Source: CAXBOO01 sp963977425 (GTDB taxonomy: Bacteria; Bacteroidota; Bacteroidia; Flavobacteriales_D; Luteibaculaceae). From it: 64,000 nt of DNA. The stretch lies in the NCBI GenBank assembly GCA_963977425.1, contig CAXBOO010000001.1, positions 310,001 through 374,000 on the forward strand. The letters are read 5' to 3'. Made by a program: the position numbers and the translations under genes. The first letter of the stretch is position 1; each line of letters starts with the position of its first letter. Under the pieces are notes generated by a model that made no database searches, had not been told where the DNA came from, and saw only the letters and a list, made by a program, of their open reading frames with translations. Shown here piece after piece: positions 17,877 to 25,980 of the stretch.

Positions 17877-18959
17877 CTATTCCTGCAGGCCAACAATTTT
17901 TTCTTGAACACTGATAGACTCTTGGTGTATGCAACTGTAGATGTCGTTTACAAATCGAGGGCTTAAGTTGCGTTTCAATGCTACTTGTTCGTTACTTGAT
18001 TTTATAGACTGCCATCTTTGGCTTTGTAAAATCATGAGTCCGTTTTTGCGTTTGAATTCCCCAATTTGTTCGGATATCTTCATTCGTTTTTCTAAAATAT
18101 TCAATAACTCTGTGTCCACTTCAGAAATGTTTTCGCGCAGCACTTCTAATTCGTTGGTGTTGCCATTGTCTAGTGTCGTCTTTCTAATGACTATAGATTG
18201 GATGATGTCATTTAGTTTGTCTGGTGTAATTTGTTGTTTGGCATCACTCCAAGCATCATCAGGATGTAGGTGTGTTTCTATCATCAATCCATCAAAATTC
18301 AAGTCCATTGCTTTTTGACTAATGGGCTGGATGAAATCGCGTTTTCCTCCGATGTGGCTAGGATCGCATACAAGGGGGATGTTTGGAAAAGCTTCTTTTA
18401 AATCGATAGGAATTTGCCATTGTGGTTCGTTTCTGTAGTCGATATCTGCAAAAGATGAAAACCCTCTATGAATAGCGCCAATTTCTTTAATCCCCGCTTT
18501 CTGAAAACGTTCTATTGCACCTATCCAAAGGTTAAGGTCTGGATTTATTGGGTTTTTTATGTAAATGGGAATGTCGTGCCCTTTTACTGTATCGGCAATT
18601 TCTTGCACAGCAAATGGATTGGCAGAAGTTCTTGCACCTATCCAAAGCATATCGATGCCAGCTTCTAAAGCAGCTTTGGTATGGGCCGCGTTAGCAACCT
18701 CGGTGCAAGTTTTTAAACCAAATTTTTCTTTTACTTCTTTTAGCCATTGCAGTCCTTCGGTGCCAACGCCTTCGAAAGAACCCGGTCGCGTTCTTGGTTT
18801 CCATATTCCAGCACGGAAGTATTTTATGTCTTGAGAAGATAGCGATTCGGCTATAGATAAAACTTGTTCTCTGGTTTCTGCACTGCAGGGTCCGGCTATT
18901 AGGGGGATGTTGGATGAGGTTGTGCTATTGTTTGCTTGGGTAAGTTGTTGTGTGTTCAT
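17877..18959 (-). CDS. DAHP synthase (type I-beta) fused to chorismate mutase
   Basis: A 360-residue bifunctional enzyme of aromatic amino-acid synthesis. Residues about 15-265 are a DAHP synthase of the KDO8P-like type: IAGPCSAE, FRAGIWKPRTRPGSFEG, CDPSHIGGKR. Residues about 275-355 are an AroQ-type chorismate mutase (LRENISEVDTELLNILEKRM, QIGEFKRKNG). In the characterised Bacteroidota fusion, the mutase domain confers feedback control by prephenate on the synthase. The fusion thus handles both the first committed step and the branch to Phe/Tyr. Its start overlaps the stop of the prephenate dehydratase gene by four bases, so both lie behind the same attenuator. Confidence 0.95.
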   Translation of the reverse strand: MNTQQLTQANNSTTSSNIPLIAGPCSAETREQVLSIAESLSSQDIKYFRAGIWKPRTRPGSFEGVGTEGLQWLKEVKEKFGLKTCTEVANAAHTKAALEAGIDMLWIGARTSANPFAVQEIADTVKGHDIPIYIKNPINPDLNLWIGAIERFQKAGIKEIGAIHRGFSSFADIDYRNEPQWQIPIDLKEAFPNIPLVCDPSHIGGKRDFIQPISQKAMDLNFDGLMIETHLHPDDAWSDAKQQITPDKLNDIIQSIVIRKTTLDNGNTNELEVLRENISEVDTELLNILEKRMKISEQIGEFKRKNGLMILQSQRWQSIKSSNEQVALKRNLSPRFVNDIYSCIHQESISVQEKIVGLQE

Positions 18960-19783
18960 AATGAGTGCTTTGATTTTTTGTATTTACCTAGAAGAATATT
19001 TGATTCTGTGTTGTTGTTGATGACTGTTTTGGCCATGTTTATTTGCAATTCGTTTTCGTACTCCATGTCAATAAAAAATTGATAACACCAGGGTTTTCCT
19101 TCTATTGGAAGTGATTCAACCTTGGTAAGATTAACGTCTACAATGTGGAGTTGATTGAGCAATTTTGATAACACACCACGCTCGTTGGATAGGGTAAAAT
19201 GGAATGTAGCTTTGTTGCTTTTTGCATCAAAAGTGTCATCGTCCTTGCCGATTATTAAGAATCGTGTGAAATTCAATTTGTTGCTTTCAATTTCTGAGGC
19301 AACAATATCTAAACCGTATAAATCCATTGCTTCTTTGCTTGCAATAGCTCCAATTTTAGAATTCTTAAACTCCATAACTTGTTGAGCACAAATGGCAGTA
19401 TTGCCTTCATTGATTAGTTTGATGTTAGGGAAATCATTGAAAAAACTTCGGCATTGATTGATGGCCATGTAGTGCGAACGAACTTCTTCAAGTTGAGCTA
19501 CTTGTGAGCCAGGATAAACCCCTAAATAGTGTTTGATTCTAAGGACTACCTCACCTTTTACTTTAAGTCCACTTTCCATTACCAATTTTAAATTTTGGTG
19601 AATGGTTCCAGCTAAAGTGTTTTCAATAGCAATGACGCCTAAGTCACTAATTCCATTAGCAACATCATCAACTAAATTGTCGAACTGAGCTACAGGTATT
19701 AAGTCAATGGGTTCATTGAAATAAGCATTGGCAGCAACTTCGTGAAAAGCTCCGCGAGCTCCTTGTATGGATATTTTCTTCAT
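18956..19783 (-). CDS. pheA: Prephenate dehydratase
   Basis: Converts prephenate to phenylpyruvate, the last-but-one step to phenylalanine. In this 275-residue protein the catalytic domain (about 1-180) opens with ISIQGARGAFHE and includes ENTLAGT and the NFTRFLII segment with the key Thr-Arg-Phe (173-175). The ACT domain (about 190-270) contains ESLPIEGKPWCYQFFID, which corresponds to the Phe-binding ESRP motif with Leu in place of Arg. Effector binding may therefore differ from better-known PheA proteins. It is the first gene of the two-gene operon, and its start codon follows the attenuator T-run by 8 bases. Confidence 0.94.
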   Translation of the reverse strand: MKKISIQGARGAFHEVAANAYFNEPIDLIPVAQFDNLVDDVANGISDLGVIAIENTLAGTIHQNLKLVMESGLKVKGEVVLRIKHYLGVYPGSQVAQLEEVRSHYMAINQCRSFFNDFPNIKLINEGNTAICAQQVMEFKNSKIGAIASKEAMDLYGLDIVASEIESNKLNFTRFLIIGKDDDTFDAKSNKATFHFTLSNERGVLSKLLNQLHIVDVNLTKVESLPIEGKPWCYQFFIDMEYENELQINMAKTVINNNTESNILLGKYKKSKHSL

Positions 19784-19791
19784 TTTTTTTC

Positions 19792-19822
19792 AAAAAAAAA
19801 GCCCGGATAAAAATCCAGGCTT
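19792..19822 (-). terminator. Attenuator terminator in the pheA leader
   Basis: On the minus strand AAGCCTGGAT (19822-19813), a TTTT loop and ATCCGGGCTT (19808-19799) form a 10-bp stem with one G-U pair, followed by nine T residues. It lies between the operon promoter and the pheA ATG, so it must be a conditional terminator. The leader-peptide region can compete for its 5' arm (CAGGCAATAG at 19857-19866 against CTAAGCCTG at 19816-19824). Confidence 0.85.
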
Positions 19823-19848
19823 AGTAGTATAGTTTTGTTTAAATCACA

Positions 19849-19893
19849 TTACATATCTATTGCCTGCTTCGAGGTTGAAAAATAATAGAACAT
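19849..19893 (-). CDS. Phe/Tyr leader peptide of the pheA operon
   Basis: A 14-codon frame MFYYFSTSKQAIDM followed by TAA. Four of the first five residues are Phe or Tyr, the hallmark of a transcription-attenuation leader peptide that senses charged tRNA-Phe and tRNA-Tyr. It lies about 20 bases downstream of the predicted start of transcription and upstream of the terminator hairpin. The start region (19885-19899) can pair with the stop region (19847-19860) through CATTACAT/ATGTAATG, so ribosome position decides which structures form. The peptide itself is not expected to have a function after synthesis. Confidence 0.8.
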   Translation of the reverse strand: MFYYFSTSKQAIDM

Positions 19894-19918
19894 GTAATGA
19901 TTGTTTGTTTTCACGCTG

Positions 19919-19949
19919 CTAAACTAGTTTGTATTTTTTAAAAATCAAA
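19919..19949 (-). promoter_or_regulatory. Promoter of the pheA operon
   Basis: Minus-strand TTTG (19949-19946), a 19-base spacer and TAGTTTAG (19926-19919), which matches TAnnTTTG except for one base. It lies between the stop of the 53-aa gene and the leader peptide. Confidence 0.6.
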
Positions 19950-19974
19950 ATTACAGTATAAAATTTTGTTTATT

Positions 19975-20136
19975 TTATTTCTGCTTGATTCTCCACATGA
20001 TCGTGTAAATAAAAAGCAGGAAAGCCGTAATGGAAATGATTTTGGCTAATAAATTGTCTTCTCCAAAAAGGGTGGTGAAGCCGTAGAGGCCACTAAATAA
20101 GCCAATTATGAATAATGCAATGGGTAGTTTTAACAT
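19975..20136 (-). CDS. Small membrane protein of 53 residues, unknown function
   Basis: An uninterrupted frame from ATG 20136 to TAA at 19975. The product begins MLKLPIALFIIGLFSGLYGF and has two hydrophobic segments (about residues 4-20 and 32-47) around a short polar loop with GEDN, ending in the basic tail WRIKQK. Composition and the basic tail are those of a real inner-membrane miniprotein rather than random frame. It lies between tRNA-Phe and the pheA leader on the same strand. The tRNA terminator upstream and the pheA promoter downstream suggest it is a separate transcript. No family recognised. Confidence 0.62.
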   Translation of the reverse strand: MLKLPIALFIIGLFSGLYGFTTLFGEDNLLAKIISITAFLLFIYTIMWRIKQK

Positions 20137-20272
20137 GTAGCCTTTCGATTATTGAAAAGGTAATGATGCTAGGCTAGATGTATGTTTTTGTTGTGTTTCT
20201 TTATGAAGCTTTAGCAATAATTTTCATTTCCTATATGCGACGATTGCAGGTAAAAACAAATAGAGTAGAAAC

Positions 20273-20307
20273 AAAAAAAGCGAGAACATTTCTGAACTCG
20301 CTTTTTT
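20273..20307 (-). terminator. Terminator of tRNA-Phe
   Basis: AAAAAAAGCGAG (20273-20284) and CTCGCTTTTTT (20297-20307) form a strong hairpin with T-tracts on both strands. It lies directly downstream of the minus-strand tRNA-Phe. Confidence 0.8.
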
Positions 20308-20310
20308 AAG

Positions 20311-20383
20311 TGGTACCACCAGGAATCGAACCAGGGACACATGGATTTTCAGTCCATTGCTCTACCAACTGAGCTATGGTACC
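20311..20383 (-). tRNA. tRNA-Phe (GAA)
   Basis: A 73-nt cloverleaf on the minus strand. The acceptor stem is GGTACCA/TGGTACC, the D-arm GCTCAGTTGGTAGAGC, and the anticodon loop CTGAAAA with anticodon GAA. The T-arm CCTGG-TTCGATT-CCTGG has one T-T mismatch, and the discriminator is A. The CCA end is not encoded. It sits upstream of the pheA operon, which is controlled by Phe/Tyr codons. Confidence 0.96.
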
Positions 20384-20456
20384 ATCACTGGGCGACAAAA
20401 GTAGAAACTTTTCTCAAATACTCGCCGAATAAATTTAATTTCACGAAAAAAAAATT

Positions 20457-21179
20457 GTGCAAGGCATCGTTGATATCGGAAATACTGCCATTAAAGTGGC
20501 TTTGTTTAACGAGTTTGAGTTAATTGAAACTGCTTCTATTACTGACTTTGATGCTGATGGCGTTCGTATGCTAGTTGATTGCGATTATGTTTATATCGGA
20601 AGCACTGCAAGCCAAATAAAAACGGAAGAAATAATTTCAAAACTTCAGAAAAAGACAATTATTAGGGGTTTTTCATCCGAAAAATTGCGCGTGAACTATT
20701 CCCAATACGCTTTTGAAACCTTAGGTGCTGATAGAATAGCAAATGCGGAACAAGCATTTGTGAATTTTAAAGGACTACCTGTTTTGGTTGTTGATGCTGG
20801 TACTTGCATTACATATGAAGTTGTTTGCAATAAAACATTTCAAAGTTTCGGTATAAGTCCAGGTTTTGGTATGAGGCTAAAAGCCATGCATACTTTTACG
20901 GGTAGGTTGCCAGAAGTACAATTAACCGATGCTAATTTTAATGAATTAAAGGAAAATATGAGCGATACTAAAAGTAGTATGCTTCAGTCTGTGGCGTTGG
21001 GAACAGTAGCGGAGGTCAACGATAGAATAAATATTTTCACCAAACAATTTTCTAATGGAAAGGTAGTTTTAACAGGTGGTGATGCCGAAAGGTTGAAAAA
21101 ACACATAAAAATAAGCACTTTTGCAGACCCTTATTGGACACTAAAAGGATATAATGAGATTTTACTCCAACACATATAA
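20457..21179 (+). CDS. coaX: Type III pantothenate kinase
   Basis: Phosphorylates pantothenate in the first step of coenzyme A synthesis; type III enzymes use an acetate-kinase-like fold and are not inhibited by CoA. The 240-residue protein shows the N-terminal phosphate loop VDIGNTAIK, GADRIANAEQA, VVDAGTCITYE with the catalytic Asp, and ISPGFGMRLKAMH. The start is GTG at 20457, because no ATG lies between the upstream tRNA and the conserved N-terminus. It heads the cell-envelope gene run and its end overlaps the next gene by 26 bases. Confidence 0.93.
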   Translation: MQGIVDIGNTAIKVALFNEFELIETASITDFDADGVRMLVDCDYVYIGSTASQIKTEEIISKLQKKTIIRGFSSEKLRVNYSQYAFETLGADRIANAEQAFVNFKGLPVLVVDAGTCITYEVVCNKTFQSFGISPGFGMRLKAMHTFTGRLPEVQLTDANFNELKENMSDTKSSMLQSVALGTVAEVNDRINIFTKQFSNGKVVLTGGDAERLKKHIKISTFADPYWTLKGYNEILLQHI

Positions 21180-22473
21180 AACCATAATTTGTTCTTTAGG
21201 CCTTTTGGTTGGAAGTGCATCATTTGCTCAAAATCAAACGTATTCACCTTATAGTCGATTTGGAATTGGTGAAGTGAATGGTGCTACGTCATCATTTCAG
21301 AAACTTTCATTGGGATCTGACATTGCCTTTACGAGTCCTCAATTTTTGAATTTCACGAATAAAGCTTCATTGCCATCGTTGCAATCTCCCGTTTTTGACG
21401 TGTCTTTTGCTTATAATTCAACCCAACTAAAAAATGCTGAAGGGACTCAAGGATTGTCATCGGGTGCAATCGGTGGGCTTATTTTGGCATTGCCAATGAA
21501 CAAAGGTTTTGCTGCGAGTTTGGCAATTACACCAGTAAGTTCTGTTGGATATAAAAGTACTAGCACCCTGGTTCAAGATAGTATAGAGGGTAAAGTTATT
21601 AACGAAGGTTTTGGCGGCATCAACGACGCTCAAGGAACAATAGCATACAACTTTTTAGAAGGACAAGACAGTAGTTATTTTGGTTTGTCTGTTACTGCAG
21701 CATATACTTTTGGAAGCATCAATCGCGATAGAAGTATTGAGTTCGATGACACATACTTTAAAAACACGCGCAATTCTACATCTTTATCTGTATCGGATGT
21801 GCGTTTCGAGTTTGGAGCATTGTACTCTACATACTTGAGTGAAAAAAGTAAAATATGTGTAGGTATTGTTTACACTCCAACATCCGTGATGAATAGATCT
21901 TACAACGATCTTACTCAGCATTATACAACCAATAGTGTTGGTACCGAATCCTTTAAAGATACAGTAAGTTACATCAGCGAGAAAGAAGGAAAAATTACTC
22001 TGCCAAGTTCTTTGAATATTGGCTTAAGCTATACTTTGAATAATCAACTGACTTTATCAGCCAGTATGAAAAATTCAAAATGGTCAGAATATTCTCAAAC
22101 CATCGACGGAGTTGAAACCAATTTGGGTAATACAGATCTTACTGAATTTGCATTTGGTGTTCGATTGAAACCGTCGGTAAAAAGAACAATGAACGAAAGT
22201 GTATTAAAGCAAAGTACCATTTCGTTAGGGGCAAAGTTATCAAATGGATATGTTTCTGTTGCAGGCGAAGATGTTGCTTCTAAAGCAGTAAGTTTGGGCG
22301 TTTCAATGCCTTTAAGACGCAGTAATTCGAATACCTTCTTCCATCTTGGCACAGAGTTTGGTAGTAGAGGAGAAAAGGACTTGATTCAAGAAAACTATGT
22401 TAAAGTATTTTTCGGCTTATCAATCAGTCCCAAATCAGTAGATAAATGGTTTTACAAACGCAAATACAACTAA
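21154..22473 (+). CDS. Putative outer-membrane beta-barrel protein
   Basis: A 439-residue protein with a signal peptide (about 1-25, ending SFAQ) followed by TYSPYSRFGIGEV, a conserved start in a Bacteroidota family usually encoded next to coaX. The remainder is made of alternating hydrophobic strands with Gly/Asn/Ser turns and many aromatic residues. The C-terminal strand (VKVFFGLSISPKS) is barrel-like, similar in style to FadL/OmpP1-type transporters. Function not known. It overlaps coaX at its start and leads into the TPR gene 2 bases later, so it is part of the envelope operon. Confidence 0.75.
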   Translation: MRFYSNTYKTIICSLGLLVGSASFAQNQTYSPYSRFGIGEVNGATSSFQKLSLGSDIAFTSPQFLNFTNKASLPSLQSPVFDVSFAYNSTQLKNAEGTQGLSSGAIGGLILALPMNKGFAASLAITPVSSVGYKSTSTLVQDSIEGKVINEGFGGINDAQGTIAYNFLEGQDSSYFGLSVTAAYTFGSINRDRSIEFDDTYFKNTRNSTSLSVSDVRFEFGALYSTYLSEKSKICVGIVYTPTSVMNRSYNDLTQHYTTNSVGTESFKDTVSYISEKEGKITLPSSLNIGLSYTLNNQLTLSASMKNSKWSEYSQTIDGVETNLGNTDLTEFAFGVRLKPSVKRTMNESVLKQSTISLGAKLSNGYVSVAGEDVASKAVSLGVSMPLRRSNSNTFFHLGTEFGSRGEKDLIQENYVKVFFGLSISPKSVDKWFYKRKYN

Positions 22474-22475
22474 AA

Positions 22476-23816
22476 ATGAATATCAGAAAGTCAATTGCTT
22501 TTGCAATGTTTGCTGTTGCTGGCTTATCAGTAGCTAGTGCGCAAGACGATTCTAAATATGGTGCAACACCAGAAGATCAACAAAAGTGTAAAGAAAACAT
22601 CTCTTTGTACAGAGAGTTTCGTGATCAAAAAGATTACGCAAGTGCTTATGAACCTTGGAAAGAGGCTGTAACTATTTGTCCAAAATCTGCATTGTCGCTA
22701 TACACCGATGGAGCAAAATTCTTGAAAAGCCGAATTAAAGCTAGCAAGGTTGTTGCCGAAAGAGATGTTATGATCGACTCATTGATGTGGGTATACGATA
22801 TGCGTATGGAGTATTTCGGAGATTCAGGTAAAGTGATGGGTTACAAGGGTGTAGATATCTTTACGATTAAGAAAGACCCAATTTTGGCTTACCAAACTTT
22901 TAAAATTGGTGTTGGTAAAACCAAAGAAAAAACAGTTGCGGCTATCATTGATTTGTACTACCGTTCTATGTTCGAAGCCTTGAAAGAGGAAAAAGTAACG
23001 AAAACAGAAATGTTGGAAGAGTACTTGGTGCTTTCAGAGTATGTATCAATAGGAATGTCTAAAGCAAAAGAGTCTCGTAAAGAGAGTTTTGCTAAAGTAA
23101 AATCAAACCTAGACGAAATCTTTGTGTTGATTGCAACTTGTGAAGATATTGAAGCGATAGCGAAAGAACGTTTTGAAGCTGCTCCAAACGATTTGGATAA
23201 TGTAAAAAAACTGATGAAAATATTGGCCAAAAGAGATTGTACGGATGGCGATATTTTTACAAAAGTGGCTGCTCGACTGAATGAATTAGATCCTTCGCAT
23301 GAAAGTGCATACGCATTGTCATTGTCAATGTTGAAAAAAGCAAACTACAGCGATGCTTTGAAATACAGTAAACAAGCCATTGAATTGGCTGGTGAATCAT
23401 TGGATGATCTAACTAAATTGGATTATTACTTAGCCGCAGCTTCTGCTGCAATTGGAGCTGGACAAGCAAGTACAGCAGCTAGTTTCGCGAGAAAAGCTTT
23501 GACTATTGATTCTAACAACGGTAAAGCGTATTTACTGATTGGTGATGCCATTGCTATGAGTGCTCCAAACTGTGGTGATGATGAAGTAATGAAAAAAGCT
23601 GGTTATTGGTTAGCGGTAGATTATTACCAAAAAGCAAAATCAAAAGATGCAAACGTTGCTGCTGCAGCAAATAGTAAAATTAGTGCTTACAGCAAACGTT
23701 TCCCAGATAAAAAATTACTGTTCCAATACCAATACATGGACAGTTCAGGAAACCTTAAAAAAGACCCTGTTAAGATTGGATGTTGGATAAACGAATCGAC
23801 TATTCCAAGATTGTAA
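22476..23816 (+). CDS. Periplasmic TPR-like protein
   Basis: A 446-residue protein from ATG 22476, two bases after the preceding stop; an earlier in-frame ATG (22446) overlaps the barrel gene and would precede the signal peptide. Residues 1-22 (MNIRKSIAFAMFAVAGLSVA) form a cleavable signal. The rest is helical with repeated tetratricopeptide-like units, clearest at YSDALKYSKQAIELAG and TAASFARKALTIDSNNGKAYLLIGDAI. A CWINESTIPRL tail follows the last repeat. TPR proteins scaffold complexes. Its place between an outer-membrane protein and LptC suggests work in envelope assembly, but this is inference. Confidence 0.78.
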   Translation: MNIRKSIAFAMFAVAGLSVASAQDDSKYGATPEDQQKCKENISLYREFRDQKDYASAYEPWKEAVTICPKSALSLYTDGAKFLKSRIKASKVVAERDVMIDSLMWVYDMRMEYFGDSGKVMGYKGVDIFTIKKDPILAYQTFKIGVGKTKEKTVAAIIDLYYRSMFEALKEEKVTKTEMLEEYLVLSEYVSIGMSKAKESRKESFAKVKSNLDEIFVLIATCEDIEAIAKERFEAAPNDLDNVKKLMKILAKRDCTDGDIFTKVAARLNELDPSHESAYALSLSMLKKANYSDALKYSKQAIELAGESLDDLTKLDYYLAAASAAIGAGQASTAASFARKALTIDSNNGKAYLLIGDAIAMSAPNCGDDEVMKKAGYWLAVDYYQKAKSKDANVAAAANSKISAYSKRFPDKKLLFQYQYMDSSGNLKKDPVKIGCWINESTIPRL

Positions 23817-23825
23817 TTTGCCTTT

Positions 23826-24392
23826 ATGGCCAAACAACGGGTAACATATTTGAAATCAATAATAGCCATTGCACTCAGTGTAGTGGCTATTTCGTGTTCC
23901 AACGATTTTGATAAAGTGGTTAATCTTTCTGAAGATGAAGCCGAGCAAGAATCTACCAACACTACCATTACTTATACTTTGGAAGGAAAACTGGTGTCGC
24001 AAATAAAAGCACCGTTAATTCAACAATTTGCAGGCGATAGCATTACCGAAGAATTGCTTAGAATGGATAAAAGTTTCGAAGCCACTTTCTTTGATAGCGT
24101 GCAGCAAGTTAGTTCTAAAATAAGGGCTGATAGAGGTGTGTGGCATAAAAAAACCAATGTTATGAACGCCTTTGGCAATGTTATAGCATATTCAGTAGAA
24201 GGGGATACCCTATTTACTGAAGAACTTGTTTGGGATCAAGACAGTGCCATCATATACACCAATGCACCAGTTAAGATTAAAAAGCCCAATGCAACCATTT
24301 ATGGTAAAGGTTTGGTAGCCGATCAAGAATTTAAAAGTTACACAATCAAAAGTATTACCGGTAGTGTAGCTGTAGAAAAAGATGAATTATGA
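23826..24392 (+). CDS. lptC: LPS export ABC transporter periplasmic protein LptC (predicted lipoprotein)
   Basis: A 188-residue protein matching LptC, the bitopic component that passes lipopolysaccharide from the LptBFG transporter to LptA. Recognisable are the strand-rich periplasmic part with ITEELLRMDKSFEATFFDS, SSKIRADRGVWHKKTNVM and FTEELVWDQDSAIIYT. Unlike E. coli LptC, which has a transmembrane anchor, this N-terminus ends in a lipobox-like VVAISC, suggesting a lipid-anchored form. The next gene starts inside its stop (ATGA overlap). Confidence 0.84.
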   Translation: MAKQRVTYLKSIIAIALSVVAISCSNDFDKVVNLSEDEAEQESTNTTITYTLEGKLVSQIKAPLIQQFAGDSITEELLRMDKSFEATFFDSVQQVSSKIRADRGVWHKKTNVMNAFGNVIAYSVEGDTLFTEELVWDQDSAIIYTNAPVKIKKPNATIYGKGLVADQEFKSYTIKSITGSVAVEKDEL

Positions 24393-24577
24393 AAGCATAC
24401 AGTAAAATTATCAGTGTATTTTGGATTGTTATTGGGGTTGCACTTTTGGGATTTGGTGCTTATGTGCATTACACCGAAAGTTTAGCGGCAGCAGGTGTTC
24501 ACTATGCTTTTGCGGTGGTTTGTTTAACACAATTCATCATTCGTAAAAAGTTTATTGAAAAACGTCTGAAACGCTAA
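24389..24577 (+). CDS. Small two-helix membrane protein of 62 residues
   Basis: The start overlaps the lptC stop by four bases, so translation is probably coupled. Two hydrophobic segments (about 7-25 and 34-50) are separated by HYTESLAAAG and followed by a very basic tail (RKKFIEKRLKR), giving an inner-membrane hairpin with both ends in the cytoplasm. I recognise no named family. The neighbours suggest a role near LPS export or inner-membrane quality control. Confidence 0.7.
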   Translation: MKAYSKIISVFWIVIGVALLGFGAYVHYTESLAAAGVHYAFAVVCLTQFIIRKKFIEKRLKR

Positions 24578-24615
24578 GGCGCAATATGCTATATTTGATA
24601 TTGTTATAACCCTGT

Positions 24616-25902
24616 ATGGAGGCATCCGAACCTGGCCCTGAGCTAATCATATCTATTCTTTTAGCACTTGTTGCTTCAGCATTCTTTTCAGGATGTGAAA
24701 TAGCTTTTGTTTCTGCTAATCGATTGCAAATTGAATTAGGCAACAAACAAGGGAAATTTAGTGCAAGAATCATTGCATTTTTTTACCAAAGATCTTCTCA
24801 GTTTATAGGTACAATGTTGGTTGGAAACAACGCTGCATTAGTATTCTATGGACTTTTAATGGGTGATTTGTTTACCGACTTAGTGCCTTTGTCGTTGCTG
24901 AGCAGTGAAGTTTTGCGACTATTGCTCGAAACCATCATAAGTACATTAATAATTTTAGTAACGGCTGAGTTTTTGCCCAAAGCTATTTTTAGCAATGCAC
25001 CCAATTATTGGTTAAATTTTTTCGCTCCCGTATTGGCGCTACTGTATTTTATACTTTGGATTCCGGCATTCTTCAGTGTAAGCATCAGTCGACTTGTTAT
25101 TTCACTTTTTGTAAAAAAGGATGAAGACGAAAGCGACGAAGATCAGAACTTTGGAAGAGTTGACTTAGATCATTACATCAAAGAAGTACTGAATACATCC
25201 AATGGAAACAATGCGTTGGATACGGAGCTAACTATTTTCAACAATGCCTTAGCATTCTCTGATTTGAAAGCAAGAGATTGTATGGTGCCTCGAAATGAAA
25301 TTGTAGCAGTAGATATCGAAAGCGATATTGAATCATTGCGCCAAAAATTCATAGAAAGTAAGTACAGTAAAATATTAATCTACCGCGACAATATCGATAA
25401 CATCATAGGGTACGTTCATTCGTTTGCATTGTTCAAAAGACCGGATACAATTTCAGCCATTATGTTGCCTGTTTTTATTGTGCCAGAAAGCATGCCAACA
25501 CAATTTGTCCTCAGAAAATTTACAGAGAAGAAAAACGGTATGGCTATCGTTGTTGATGAATTTGGAGGTACTTCAGGTATGTTGACTATTGAAGACATCA
25601 TCGAAGAACTATTTGGCGAGATTGAAGACGAACACGATCAAGATGATTTTGTTGGGAAAAAAGTAGGTACATCCGAATACATTTTTTCTGGTCGTTTGGA
25701 AATCGATCATATCAATGAAGACTTTAAGCTCAATTTGCCGGAATCTGATGGTTATGAAACCTTGAGCGGCTTGATAATTGGCCATTTAAAAGAAATCCCA
25801 GAGAAGGGAGATCGACTCGTTATTGAAGGCTTTGAATTCAATATAGATAAAATGGAAGCTCAAAGAATTGATTTAGTGCGGGTTAAAGTATTGTCAGATT
25901 AA
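24616..25902 (+). CDS. CNNM/CorC-type hemolysin-family transporter protein
   Basis: A 428-residue protein with the three-part structure of the HlyC/CorC (TlyC, CNNM) family. Residues about 10-165 form a DUF21 membrane domain with four hydrophobic segments (SAFFSGCEIAFVSANRL). Two CBS domains follow at about 210-330 (MVPRNEIVAVD, GMAIVVDEFGGTSGMLTIEDI), then a C-terminal CorC_HlyC domain at about 345-425. Homologues act in magnesium or cobalt resistance; the hemolysin name is historical. A perfect -7 box TATATTTG (24590-24597) lies upstream of the start. Confidence 0.9.
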   Translation: MEASEPGPELIISILLALVASAFFSGCEIAFVSANRLQIELGNKQGKFSARIIAFFYQRSSQFIGTMLVGNNAALVFYGLLMGDLFTDLVPLSLLSSEVLRLLLETIISTLIILVTAEFLPKAIFSNAPNYWLNFFAPVLALLYFILWIPAFFSVSISRLVISLFVKKDEDESDEDQNFGRVDLDHYIKEVLNTSNGNNALDTELTIFNNALAFSDLKARDCMVPRNEIVAVDIESDIESLRQKFIESKYSKILIYRDNIDNIIGYVHSFALFKRPDTISAIMLPVFIVPESMPTQFVLRKFTEKKNGMAIVVDEFGGTSGMLTIEDIIEELFGEIEDEHDQDDFVGKKVGTSEYIFSGRLEIDHINEDFKLNLPESDGYETLSGLIIGHLKEIPEKGDRLVIEGFEFNIDKMEAQRIDLVRVKVLSD

Positions 25903-25916
25903 TTATTATTCGCATT

Positions 25917-25949
25917 TTTGGCCTCATTCGGCGAATCGTAGTAAATTCG
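25917..25949 (+). promoter_or_regulatory. Promoter of the PpiD-like gene
   Basis: TTTG (25917-25920), a 21-base spacer and TAAATTCG (25942-25949, one mismatch to TAnnTTTG), 31 bases before the ATG at 25981. Confidence 0.5.
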
Positions 25950-25980
25950 CGTCCTTTAAAGTGTAAAAACAAACAATTTA

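Noticed and set aside
20341..20523. Plus-strand frame of 60 codons across tRNA-Phe and the coaX start
   Set aside because: It translates the antisense of the tRNA and enters coaX in the wrong frame.
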